61,148 nucleotides of DNA, taken from the NCBI GenBank assembly GCA_021647765.1, contig JAKIUD010000012.1:1-61148 (forward strand), read 5' to 3'. Positions 1-7,044 of this stretch are shown here, piece by piece. The stretch's first letter is position 1, and every line of letters starts with the position of its first letter. The stretch is from Desulfuromusa sp. Its GTDB lineage: Bacteria; Desulfobacterota; Desulfuromonadia; Desulfuromonadales; Geopsychrobacteraceae. Both the position numbers and the translations under genes were made by a program. The notes under the pieces were generated by a model. It saw nothing but the letters and a program-made list of their open reading frames with translations. It was not told where the DNA came from and ran no database searches.

Positions 1-202
1 GCCCCGCCAGCAAAGCATGAAACCCAAAACTTTCCAGAAAATAGAAGAACTCATCAAACAAACCCGCCTCACCCAGTCCATAGACTTCTGGAATGTCTTT
101 GCCTTCAGCCAAGTCAGAGGCGATCCCCGCCTGATCGCGTCCGGCTGTATGCCAGGTCAGACGGCTAGCGATATTACGAGCTGCATCAGTGATGAGATTC
201 AT
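1..202 (-). CDS. truncated N-terminal part of an unidentified protein
   Basis: An open minus-strand frame starts at ATG 202 and runs off the left edge without a stop (67 codons visible). The peptide begins MNLITDAARNIASRL and ends in a hydrophobic stretch (SSSIFWKVLGFMLC). No family is recognised. No clear Shine-Dalgarno site precedes the ATG. A competing plus-strand frame covers nearly the same bases (17-211) and looks less protein-like, so the strand choice is a judgement from composition only. Confidence 0.35.
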   Translation of the reverse strand, partial: MNLITDAARNIASRLTWHTAGRDQAGIASDLAEGKDIPEVYGLGEAGLFDEFFYFLESFGFHALLAG

Positions 203-512
203 AGCTCATGATATACCACAGGAAGCGACTCAATGCAAACTTGAGATAGCGTAACTACTTGACTTTATTGAATAAAGTGGAGCTGCAGAATTGCCGTCAG
301 GAGGAGGTTAATAACTTATGCACGAGGGGGCTCTCGCCGCTTCTCAGGATGGCAGGACGGGGTGCTTACGGGCGAACAAGGGGCATTGCTGAGAGAATTT
401 GAGAAAATTGCGATCCGCAAAAAAATTACATTTACCAGCAGAAATAATGAAATAAACTGAAAAAACTGTCAGAACCTGAGCCACTATATGAAATATCCAG
501 AGGAACCGATTT

Positions 513-1448
513 TTAAGGGAAGAGCTTCACATCATCAAGGTAAATTGTTCTGGGATAATTGAGCTTTCCAACAAACACTCCCATTCCGGCAATGTGAGTC
601 AAATCAAGCAAACGGTCTTTTGGTGCATGAGCCACTTTATCCAAGGATACCTGTAGCTGATTCCAGCCCGGTTTGATTTCAAAGCTGGCATTAAAACGAT
701 CCCGATAGGCATTTTTATGGGCAGAATGATACCGGTCATGAATTCTGAAATAAAGCCGCAAAGGCTCCTGATCAGGATTTAACACCTGTAACCCTACAGC
801 GCTGTAGCCACTCCAATCATGGGGAAAATCCTTGAGTCCGACACCTGAATAGCGCTGCGTTGTTAATTTGATCTGCAGTGAAGTATCCCCTTTAAAATAT
901 ATTTCATGGCTGATTTTGCGCTTTGCGCTACCACTCCAGCGACTCTTTTCTAACGGAGTTTCAAAACCTGAGAGAAGTGGAAATTGTTGCACCGCTATGA
1001 CATCATCAATAAGCACCTTGGCAACAGGAAGAAGGCTCCAAAAAACCATAAATAGAATAAAAAATTGGAGTAATTTTAATTGCCAGAAAGCAAGAGTTTG
1101 TCTTGATTTAGAAAAAAATGCCACTCCCAGCAATCCACCGATAAGATCATTGCCCAAATCCTGCCAAGCAGCTTCCCGTCCGATTTGGGATTGAATTAAT
1201 TCAGTGAGCCCACCAAACACAAAAACAAGAATCATAACTTCAATTACCTGCCGGATAAAAAGCTCATCTGAGCGCCAATTGACATAAAGATAAGCCCAAA
1301 GGGCAAAACAGAACAGGTGCCCGACACCCCAAATATAGCGAAAACTGCGCAGCGATTCATAGTCGGGGCCGCCGACAAATAAGAGAGCGGAAGCAACCAG
1401 AACCAGGAACCATAGAATATACATTTTTATGCCGCGTAAACTTTCCAT
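513..1448 (-). CDS. VanZ-like membrane protein with C-terminal carbohydrate-binding-like domain
   Basis: About 311 residues. The N-terminal ~150 residues hold four or five hydrophobic segments and the VanZ-type pattern of polar residues between helices (QSQIGREAAWQDLGNDLIGG, about residues 87-106). The remaining ~150 residues are soluble and beta-rich, with alternating aromatic and polar residues ending in IYLDDVKLF, typical of CIA30/galactose-binding-like folds. VanZ-family proteins are membrane proteins of mostly unknown role; this domain pairing suggests an envelope or exopolysaccharide function (inference). The start could also be the ATG nine codons further in; neither has a strong ribosome site. 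The gene stands alone on its strand. Confidence 0.75.
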   Translation of the reverse strand: MESLRGIKMYILWFLVLVASALLFVGGPDYESLRSFRYIWGVGHLFCFALWAYLYVNWRSDELFIRQVIEVMILVFVFGGLTELIQSQIGREAAWQDLGNDLIGGLLGVAFFSKSRQTLAFWQLKLLQFFILFMVFWSLLPVAKVLIDDVIAVQQFPLLSGFETPLEKSRWSGSAKRKISHEIYFKGDTSLQIKLTTQRYSGVGLKDFPHDWSGYSAVGLQVLNPDQEPLRLYFRIHDRYHSAHKNAYRDRFNASFEIKPGWNQLQVSLDKVAHAPKDRLLDLTHIAGMGVFVGKLNYPRTIYLDDVKLFP

Positions 1449-1926
1449 CACGTATCTCGTTGAGTTAATTGTAACGGATGATTCGGGGCTATTTCATCTA
1501 CTGTCAATAGTATGCTGATACGACCCTGACCCGCACTAGCACAGAAATATATCACAGTGAGAACAAGAAGAAGAGTCGGAATCAAAGAACAGAATCATTT
1601 AAACAAGAGACGAAACATAACTGTAAAGAAATCCGACACTCATGCGATAACCACTTAGATTATGTATCAATTGAGAATAAATTACTCAAAATATGAAAGA
1701 GGACTCCCTCATCATTATTGCACATAAAGTAGATATATCACAGGTAGTTAGCTACAAAACTGACAAGCGGAAGAGCTCAACGGAGGTAAAACTATTCCGG
1801 CAGGTATAAAATTTGCAAATGCTTATCAAACATGAGATAATACACGAAGCTTGGTTGCGATTTTATTCTGATGTTATTTTTATTCTTGGTGAGGGGAACT
1901 CTGGTTTATTCCATAGGAGTGTCTAA
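1449..1926. other. 478-bp intergenic region between divergent genes
   Basis: AT-rich spacer separating the VanZ-like gene (leftward) from the PilZ gene (rightward). No convincing open frame on either strand. The only element I can support is the promoter-like pair at 1813-1841 in front of the PilZ gene. Confidence 0.6.
1813..1841 (+). promoter_or_regulatory. predicted sigma-70 promoter of the PilZ gene
   Basis: TTGCAA (1813-1818) and GATAAT (1836-1841) are separated by 17 bp, about 85 bp upstream of the PilZ start codon. Consensus match only. Confidence 0.5.
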
Positions 1927-2304
1927 ATGGAAAGTCGAGTTCAATACAGCCCGGTTCGATCTTATCAGCGTTTTAAAGCAATGGATCGTGCCTTGGTTTT
2001 GATCAATCAAGGCCCCGAATCACTTCCCTATCATATTGTGGATATCAGCGAAGGTGGACTATCCTTCCGCTACCTCGGGAAAAAGCTGAAACACTCAGAA
2101 ATCAAGAAAGTCAGTCTCTATCATGATTATAAACTGATCGTTGATGATCTCCCGATCAACGCAATTTCCGATTACCGCCTACAAAACAATCTGGTACCGG
2201 TTCGCCGTGGAAGTATCATCTTTCAAGAATTGACAGATGAGCAATTGAGTAAGCTGGAAGCCTTTATTCAGAGTTTTACCGAAGCACCGTTGCCAGTTGC
2301 CTGA
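1927..2304 (+). CDS. PilZ domain protein
   Basis: A 125-residue single-domain protein. The c-di-GMP-binding signature is intact: RxxxR at residues 11-15 (RSYQR) and DxSxxG at 39-44 (DISEGG). PilZ proteins bind cyclic di-GMP and relay it to motility, secretion or polysaccharide machinery; the partner cannot be read here. ATG 1927 is preceded by an AGGAG ribosome site. The gene is monocistronic, bounded by its own promoter and the terminator at 2335-2372. A second PilZ protein (39628-40293) and a diguanylate cyclase occur elsewhere in the window. Confidence 0.85.
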   Translation: MESRVQYSPVRSYQRFKAMDRALVLINQGPESLPYHIVDISEGGLSFRYLGKKLKHSEIKKVSLYHDYKLIVDDLPINAISDYRLQNNLVPVRRGSIIFQELTDEQLSKLEAFIQSFTEAPLPVA

Positions 2305-2334
2305 TTTCTTACAACGATAAAATCCAAACGTTAA

Positions 2335-2372
2335 AGCCACCCATAAAGAAATAATTTATGAGTGGCTTTTTT
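2335..2372 (+). terminator. rho-independent terminator of the PilZ gene
   Basis: AGCCACCCATAAA pairs with TTTATGAGTGGCT across a 7-nt loop (one wobble), followed by a run of T. Confidence 0.85.
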
Positions 2373-2396
2373 GTGCCTTCCGCAAAAACAAATCCA

Positions 2397-2430
2397 ACAA
2401 AAAAGACAGAACCGATTGTATGGCTCTGCC
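2397..2430 (-). terminator. rho-independent terminator of the PEP-CTERM gene
   Basis: Read on the minus strand, GGCAGAGCC pairs with GGTTCTGTC around an 8-nt loop and is followed by a T run. It lies just past the stop codon at 2458. Confidence 0.75.
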
Positions 2431-2457
2431 TTTGGGCTGAATAATATTTCTGAAATA

Positions 2458-3099
2458 TTATTTCTTCATTTTTCTTCTGTAGAAAGCCAGTCCGATAAGA
2501 CCGGAACCTAAGAGAAGCATGGTCGCTGGTTCGGGGACAGGAGCAGCAGCCACCAATTGGTCTTGATGGTCGCCCAAGTTCATAACTCTAACATAGCCAT
2601 CAAAAACATACCCATCAGCACTTACCTTTAATGTTGCAAGCTGCATAAGAGCTTCTCCTGCTGAGCCACCCACTACAGTTTGTTCTTCCTCTAGAAACCA
2701 GATAGCATACTGTAGGGCATCAATCCCAGCGTCATCGTACGCATAGAGATCACCTGCCTCTTGATCCAGATCGCCAGTAACAAAGTTCCAGTAGAGCCAC
2801 TTAGTTTCAGCAGAAAGAGAATCGCCAGTAGTTGTTTGATCACTGACACCTGTCACTGTGTATTTGGTATTGTAACTAATATGCTCATTGTATTCCAAAC
2901 AGAATGTTGAAAATAGCAGGTTGTCATCAACATCTTTTACCAAAAACTCGCCACCGCCGGTACCAGTCCCTACTCCAGAATCAGCAATCTCAATAATATC
3001 CCCTACACTAACAGGATACATAGGAGAGGCATAAACATAACCAGCAAAAGTAAAGGTCAACGCCAGAAAAATTGTAATAATTCGAGTTGGTCTTTTCAT
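2458..3099 (-). CDS. PEP-CTERM sorting domain protein
   Basis: A 213-residue exported protein. Residues 1-24 form a signal peptide (basic start, hydrophobic core, cleavage near YAS-PM). The C-terminus is a textbook PEP-CTERM signal: VPEPATMLLLGSGLIGLAF followed by YRRKMKK. Such proteins are processed by exosortase (EpsH/XrtA) and usually go to the cell surface or exopolysaccharide matrix. The middle part (ALQYAIWFLEEE and acidic surroundings) resembles other PEP-CTERM proteins of unknown function. ATG 3099 has a CGGAGG ribosome site. No exosortase gene is in the window. A sigma-54-type promoter lies directly upstream. Confidence 0.9.
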   Translation of the reverse strand: MKRPTRIITIFLALTFTFAGYVYASPMYPVSVGDIIEIADSGVGTGTGGGEFLVKDVDDNLLFSTFCLEYNEHISYNTKYTVTGVSDQTTTGDSLSAETKWLYWNFVTGDLDQEAGDLYAYDDAGIDALQYAIWFLEEEQTVVGGSAGEALMQLATLKVSADGYVFDGYVRVMNLGDHQDQLVAAAPVPEPATMLLLGSGLIGLAFYRRKMKK

Positions 3100-3137
3100 C
3101 TTTTTTCCTCCGAGTTAGTTATTTTCTCATCTAATAA

Positions 3138-3153
3138 AGCAAGGAATAGACCA
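3138..3153 (-). promoter_or_regulatory. predicted sigma-54 promoter of the PEP-CTERM gene
   Basis: On the minus strand TGGTCTATTCCTTGCT matches the -24/-12 pattern, with GG and GC exactly 10 bases apart. The implied start site leaves a leader of about 28 nt before ATG 3099. PEP-CTERM genes are known to be linked to the PrsK/PrsR two-component system and sigma-54. Confidence 0.65.
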
Positions 3154-3323
3154 AAAAAATAAAAATATAGACTGACTTAGTAATAATTAGAGGGGTGCTC
3201 TATAAGACCTAAGTAGAAACAAATGGCTATGAGCCCTACATGAAGATAAAATAGTCTTTTTTAATAATTAACTTTACTGCAAATATGGATATATTAGAAC
3301 TCAACCTTCCTTTGTCGGCTTTT

Positions 3324-3373
3324 CTTACACAAAGAGGCCGGACAAAATAGTACTCAGCCTCTTTTGTGTAAAG
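3324..3373 (-). terminator. hairpin downstream of serC
   Basis: TTACACAAAGAGGC and GCCTCTTTTGTGTAA form a long inverted repeat just after the serC stop. There is no good T run on the minus strand, so it may be a mRNA-stabilising or rho-assisted hairpin rather than a classic terminator. Confidence 0.5.
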
Positions 3374-3386
3374 TTTTCCGACAATT

Positions 3387-4478
3387 TTATCCATTCTTCT
3401 GCTCAAACTCCTCCATAAACCTCGCCAGTTTTTCCACCCCGACCAGTGGCATAGGATTGTATATCGATGCACGAATACCGCCGACATTACGGTGTCCCTT
3501 AAGAGCATAGAGCCCAACGTCGTCAGCTTCTTGCAGAAACCTGGCATCCAGTTCGTCGTTAGCCAACTTGAACGAAATATTCATGATCGAGCGATACTCA
3601 GGTTGAGCAACTCCACGATAGAAGCTACTGTTATCAATCACCTGATACAGTCGTGCCGCTTTCTGTTCATTCAACTTTTCAACCGCAGCAACGCCCCCCT
3701 GCTCTTTCAACCACCCAAGCACCAGCTTAATCACATAGACAGCAAATGTACTTGTAGTATTGGTCAGTGAGTTATCTTTATCGCACTGGGTATAATTCAA
3801 CAATGTCGGTGTCTGTTTGTCCGCATAACCAAGCAGATCATCACGAACAATCACCATCGCCATCCCCGAAGGGCCGAGGTTTTTCTGTAATCCGGCGTAG
3901 ATGACTCCAAACTGACTATAATTAATCTGCCGAGATAACAGCTCGGAAGTCATATCAGCAATCAATGGAACATCTCCAGTTTCGGGGAATTGATTCCAAC
4001 GGGTGCCATATAGCGTATTATTGCTGGTGATATGTAAATAGGCGGCACCCTGATCGATCTGGTCAGAAGTCAATTCAGGAATGCAGTCATAATCGGTCGC
4101 AGCACTGCTGGCAATTGTCTCCATATGACAGAAAGCTTGTGCCTCTTTTGCTGCCAAGCTGGCAAAATTGCCACTTTCGACGTAAAGACATTTTCGCGAT
4201 GGCATTCGTCCGGAAAAATTCAACGGAAGGGCAGAGAACTGCATTCGTGCGCCGCCATGGACAAATAGAATTCGATAATTATCCGGTAATTCGGTTAACT
4301 CCCGAAACAACGACTGTGCCTCATCAAGAACCGCCACAAATTCTTTGCTGCGATGGCTGAGCTCAATAATTGAAATCCCCATCCCCTGAAAATCAAGCCA
4401 CTCCTGTTGGATTTGTTGCATCACTGGCTCAGGCAGCATCGCCGGACCAGCACCAAAATTATAAATTTTATCAGCCAT
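3387..4478 (-). CDS. serC: phosphoserine aminotransferase
   Basis: SerC is a PLP enzyme that converts 3-phosphohydroxypyruvate and glutamate to phosphoserine in serine biosynthesis; many also serve pyridoxine synthesis. The 363-residue product has the family start (YNFGAGPAMLP) and the ELSHRSKEF, HGGARMQF and HITSNNTLYGT blocks. The PLP lysine is K199 in YAGLQKNLGPSG. The frame is open 21 codons further upstream, but family length and the AAAGG site before ATG 4478 favour this start. It is followed by a hairpin and preceded by the palindromic repeat at 4497-4703. Confidence 0.95.
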   Translation of the reverse strand: MADKIYNFGAGPAMLPEPVMQQIQQEWLDFQGMGISIIELSHRSKEFVAVLDEAQSLFRELTELPDNYRILFVHGGARMQFSALPLNFSGRMPSRKCLYVESGNFASLAAKEAQAFCHMETIASSAATDYDCIPELTSDQIDQGAAYLHITSNNTLYGTRWNQFPETGDVPLIADMTSELLSRQINYSQFGVIYAGLQKNLGPSGMAMVIVRDDLLGYADKQTPTLLNYTQCDKDNSLTNTTSTFAVYVIKLVLGWLKEQGGVAAVEKLNEQKAARLYQVIDNSSFYRGVAQPEYRSIMNISFKLANDELDARFLQEADDVGLYALKGHRNVGGIRASIYNPMPLVGVEKLARFMEEFEQKNG

Positions 4479-4496
4479 TTTTGACCTTTCTAAAGT

Positions 4497-4703
4497 TAAA
4501 ACCCTTAACGGAGAGAGGGAGAGAACGTCAAAACCTGACAATAGCCACCAAGAGCACCAAGAAGAACACAGTCAAAATCGTTTATTCTTTTGGTTTTATA
4601 ACCCTAAAAAGCTCTTTGCTTTTCTTGGTGTCTCCGTGTCTTGGTGGCTAGATTAAAGGTTTTGTTTTTCTCTCCGTTCTCTCCCTTTGCGTCTCTCCGT
4701 TGA
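4497..4703. repeat. long imperfect palindromic repeat (CACCAAG family)
   Basis: Left arm: AACGGAGAGA, GGGAGAGAACG, then TAGCCACCAAG and CACCAAGAAG. The right arm is its reverse complement with small insertions, ending in CTCTCCGTT. The element fills the gap between serC and the four-cysteine gene. Related half-elements occur at 8355-8398, 54415-54510 and 54706-54806. Confidence 0.7.
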
Positions 4704-4709
4704 AAAAAG

Positions 4710-4991
4710 TTATTTCACCACCCGCAGTCCCCCCTGACCGGACGATCCACCGGTTGGCGGTTGCGGTTTATCATCATCGGGGGGATTTTCCTCTGGACTG
4801 GCACTGCCGTTAAATTCTGGTAATGCCCCATTCTCCAACATCTGCTCAATCGAACCGGCAATTGTCAGACATTGTTTCATACAGACCCGATAAGCGGGAC
4901 ACATAGTGCAATCGGCCTCTCCGGCGGCGGCTTTCAAACTGTGAACCAGAAGCTCAACACTTTCCAGTTGTGTCAGCGGTACAAAATACAT
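4710..4991 (-). CDS. small four-cysteine protein downstream of aroF
   Basis: A 93-residue protein of unknown function. A predicted helical N-terminal half carries CTMCPAYRVCMKQC (CxxC then CxxxC), a plausible Fe-S or zinc site, followed by an acidic Pro/Gly-rich tail (SPEENPPDDDKPQPP). ATG 4991 has an AAAAGGA site 6-8 nt upstream. A start further upstream would overlap aroF. It lies 22 nt after the aroF stop and is probably co-transcribed with it, so it may share the leader control described there. Confidence 0.7.
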   Translation of the reverse strand: MYFVPLTQLESVELLVHSLKAAAGEADCTMCPAYRVCMKQCLTIAGSIEQMLENGALPEFNGSASPEENPPDDDKPQPPTGGSSGQGGLRVVK

Positions 4992-5013
4992 ATCTGTCCT
5001 TTTTAATGGCGAC

Positions 5014-6036
5014 TCAAGCCATCTCCCGATCGGCAACGGCAACAAACTGACGCAATTTATCCATCATAACCTGAAAATCATCTGGTCGCAGCGATTGTGG
5101 TCCGTCGCTGGCAGCTTTTTCGGGGCAAGGATGAACTTCGACAATCAACCCATCGGCGCCGGCAGCCGCTGCCGCATAGGACATCGGAGCGATCAGTGAA
5201 GCATGCCCAGTAGCATGTGAGGGATCAATGATGACCGGGAGATGGGTCTGCTCCTTCAACACTGGGACGGCCGAAATATCGAGAGTATTTCGCGTTGCGG
5301 TCTCAAAGGTTCGAATCCCCCGCTCGCACAGAATCACCCGACGGTTCCCTTCAGAAAGGACATACTCGGCACTCATCAAAAACTCCTGAATCGTCGTCGC
5401 CATACCGCGCTTGAGGAGAATTGGTTTATCAAGCTGACCAAGCATCTTTAGCAAGGCGAAGTTTTGCGTATTACGCGCACCCACCTGCATCACATCAGCA
5501 TAACGAGCCACCAGTTCAACATCACGAGGATTAACAACCTCAGTGACAATCGGCAAACCAGTTAACTCACGCGCCTCAGCCAGCAACTTAAGACCATCCT
5601 CCTCCATCCCCTGAAAGGAATAAGGGCTGGTTCGCGGTTTGTAAGCACCGCCACGCAACAACCGTGCCCCAGACTTTTTCACGGCAATGGCAGTTTCACA
5701 GATCTGCTCCCGGTTTTCAACTGCACATGGACCGGCAATCACCACAAATTCTTTCCCCCCAAAGGTCAAACCAGGAACAATTTCAACTTCACTCGGGTGC
5801 GGGTGAACCTCACGGCTAGCCAGTTTATATGGCTTGAGAATTGGCACGACACTGTCCACCCCGGACATTAACTGTAATGTCTGCAATTTCTCTTTTCCAA
5901 GTTCCTCCCCAACCGCACCAACAACATTCCGTGTTTCACCATAAATAATATGGGGTTGATAGCCCAATTCGATAATTTTCTTTTCAACCGCTACCAGGTC
6001 TGACTTTTCAGCTCCTTTTTTCATCACAATAATCAT
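5014..6036 (-). CDS. aroF: 3-deoxy-7-phosphoheptulonate synthase (DAHP synthase)
   Basis: First enzyme of the shikimate pathway: condenses erythrose 4-phosphate and phosphoenolpyruvate. The 340-residue protein has an N-terminal ferredoxin-like regulatory domain (about 1-70) and a TIM-barrel catalytic domain. Metal and substrate motifs are GPCAVEN (Cys104), RGGAYKPRTSPYSFQG, CERGIRTFETATRNTLD and DPSHATGH. This is the type I-beta family of Thermotoga/Bacillus type, where the N-terminal domain can mediate feedback inhibition. ATG 6036 has a GGAGAG site. The mRNA leader carries an aromatic-codon leader peptide and a terminator, which predicts attenuation. Confidence 0.95.
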   Translation of the reverse strand: MIIVMKKGAEKSDLVAVEKKIIELGYQPHIIYGETRNVVGAVGEELGKEKLQTLQLMSGVDSVVPILKPYKLASREVHPHPSEVEIVPGLTFGGKEFVVIAGPCAVENREQICETAIAVKKSGARLLRGGAYKPRTSPYSFQGMEEDGLKLLAEARELTGLPIVTEVVNPRDVELVARYADVMQVGARNTQNFALLKMLGQLDKPILLKRGMATTIQEFLMSAEYVLSEGNRRVILCERGIRTFETATRNTLDISAVPVLKEQTHLPVIIDPSHATGHASLIAPMSYAAAAAGADGLIVEVHPCPEKAASDGPQSLRPDDFQVMMDKLRQFVAVADREMA

Positions 6037-6071
6037 CTTGCTCTCCTACGTCGCCAGTGCGACAGAAAGGC

Positions 6072-6099
6072 AAAAGGCCACCCGAACTTCCGGCGGCCT
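6072..6099 (-). terminator. attenuator terminator in the aroF leader
   Basis: On the minus strand AGGCCGCC pairs with GGTGGCCT (8 bp, one wobble) followed by TTTT. It sits between the leader peptide (6188-6271) and the aroF start at 6036. Upstream segments can pair in alternative ways: 6202-6217 with 6144-6158; 6145-6160 with 6124-6137; and 6129-6134 with 6087-6092, which would break the terminator arm. Confidence 0.7.
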
Positions 6100-6187
6100 C
6101 AAATTCTTAATTCTAAAAAAGAAAACCACGGAAGAACTGTTTAGCCGTTCTGCCATGGTTTGTGTTATCCGAAATTCTAAAATCTTC

Positions 6188-6271
6188 TTAAACACCCTTC
6201 CCCAAGGCAGACGGCCAAAAAAAGCCAGAAAACCAAAAGAAAAAGCCAAAGTAAGAAGCGTTAAAAATCAT
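6188..6271 (-). CDS. aroF leader peptide (aromatic-rich)
   Basis: A 27-residue frame from ATG 6271 to TAA 6188. Eleven of 27 residues are aromatic: eight Phe, two Trp and one Tyr, including the run FGFFFWFSGFFW. The GAGGG site lies 7 nt before the ATG. An in-frame ATG two codons upstream is too close to that site. It lies in the aroF leader and precedes a stem plus T-run terminator, the arrangement of pheA/trp-type leader peptides. Ribosome stalling at the Phe/Trp codons would presumably prevent termination and raise aroF expression. Confidence 0.8.
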   Translation of the reverse strand: MIFNASYFGFFFWFSGFFWPSALGKGV

Positions 6272-6360
6272 ATTCATTCCCTCTTTCTGGTCACGCAGAC
6301 TACACAAGGGAGAAAAAACCCGCAAGCAAAAAACACCAACAGCAACAGAACTATTTTCCC

Positions 6361-6389
6361 TTGACAGTATCTGCCCCTTTAGTTATAAA
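6361..6389 (+). promoter_or_regulatory. sigma-70 promoter of tRNA-Phe
   Basis: Perfect TTGACA (6361-6366), 17-bp spacer, TATAAA (6384-6389), 13 bp before the mature tRNA 5' end. Confidence 0.8.
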
Positions 6390-6402
6390 CGGACTTCGCT
6401 TC

Positions 6403-6478
<76 letters not shown>

Positions 6479-6487
6479 GAAAATTCA

Positions 6488-6520
6488 AAGGGTTACGGTT
6501 GATTCCGTAGCCCTTTTTTG
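6488..6520 (+). terminator. rho-independent terminator of tRNA-Phe
   Basis: AAGGGTTACGG pairs with CCGTAGCCCTT around TTGATT, followed by TTTTTTG. Confidence 0.85.
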
Positions 6521-6604
6521 TTTGTAGGTACCACCATCGGGAAAAAATTGCTCTCCCAAACTGTCTCATGCTTTAAATTTCCCAAAATAAACTCGAAAAA
6601 TATG

Positions 6605-6645
6605 TTGACAGCAAACATCCCCTTGGCTACATTGCCAAATAGCCA
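6605..6645 (+). promoter_or_regulatory. promoter and candidate ArsR1 operator
   Basis: TTGACA (6605-6610), 17-bp spacer, TACATT (6628-6633). Inverted repeats overlap the -10: TGGCTA (6624-6629) with TAGCCA (6640-6645), and TTGGC with GCCAA. Repressor binding here would block polymerase. The pattern differs from the ATCCGC operators of arsR2. Confidence 0.6.
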
Positions 6646-6656
6646 TGGAGAATTAA

Positions 6657-6989
6657 ATGAATAAAGATCGGAAAAAACATTTGGAAGCCAGAGCGAAAGT
6701 ACTCAAAGCAATGGCTCACCCAAGTCGCCTGTTTATCATTGAAGAGCTGTACAAGGGCGAGCGCTGCGTCTGCGAGTTAACGGAAATGATTGGTGCCGAC
6801 GTATCAACCATTTCCAAACATCTCTCAGTGCTGAAACAGGCCGGTCTGGTTATTGATGACAAGCGGGGCAACCAAGTATTTTACCAGTTGCGTGTTCCCT
6901 GCATCCTCAACTTTTTTGGCTGTGTAGAATCGGTTCTCGAAGCTCAACTTCAAGACCATTCGTCACTACTTAAGATTGTCGGAACCTGA
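6657..6989 (+). CDS. arsR: ArsR-family metal/metalloid-responsive repressor
   Basis: A 110-residue winged-helix repressor. The ArsR/SmtB fold is clear: MAHPSRLFIIEEL, then the metal-site helix ERCVCELTEM with Cys37 and Cys39, then the recognition helix STISKHLSVLKQAGLV. The CxC pair is the classic As(III)/Sb(III) inducer site. It is the first gene of a seven-gene plus-strand operon. ATG 6657 has a GGAG site 6 nt upstream. It is clearly different in sequence from the second ArsR at 15516-15863. Confidence 0.92.
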   Translation: MNKDRKKHLEARAKVLKAMAHPSRLFIIEELYKGERCVCELTEMIGADVSTISKHLSVLKQAGLVIDDKRGNQVFYQLRVPCILNFFGCVESVLEAQLQDHSSLLKIVGT

Positions 6990-7044
6990 CACTAAATATT
7001 TTTTTGAACATGTATTTGGCTATTTTGCCAACAAGGTAAGAACT

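Noticed and set aside
17..211. Plus-strand 64-codon frame at the left edge
   Set aside because: No ribosome site or recognisable features; the opposite strand over the same bases reads more like protein.
6046..6249. 67-codon minus-strand frame in the aroF leader (FGFLAFFGRL...FFFRIKN)
   Set aside because: Phe-rich at first sight, but it is the shifted frame of the real leader peptide, has no ribosome site and runs through the terminator.
6038..6364. Plus-strand 108-codon frame over the aroF leader
   Set aside because: Lys/Arg-rich antisense of the attenuator and its aromatic leader peptide; no ribosome site or similarity.
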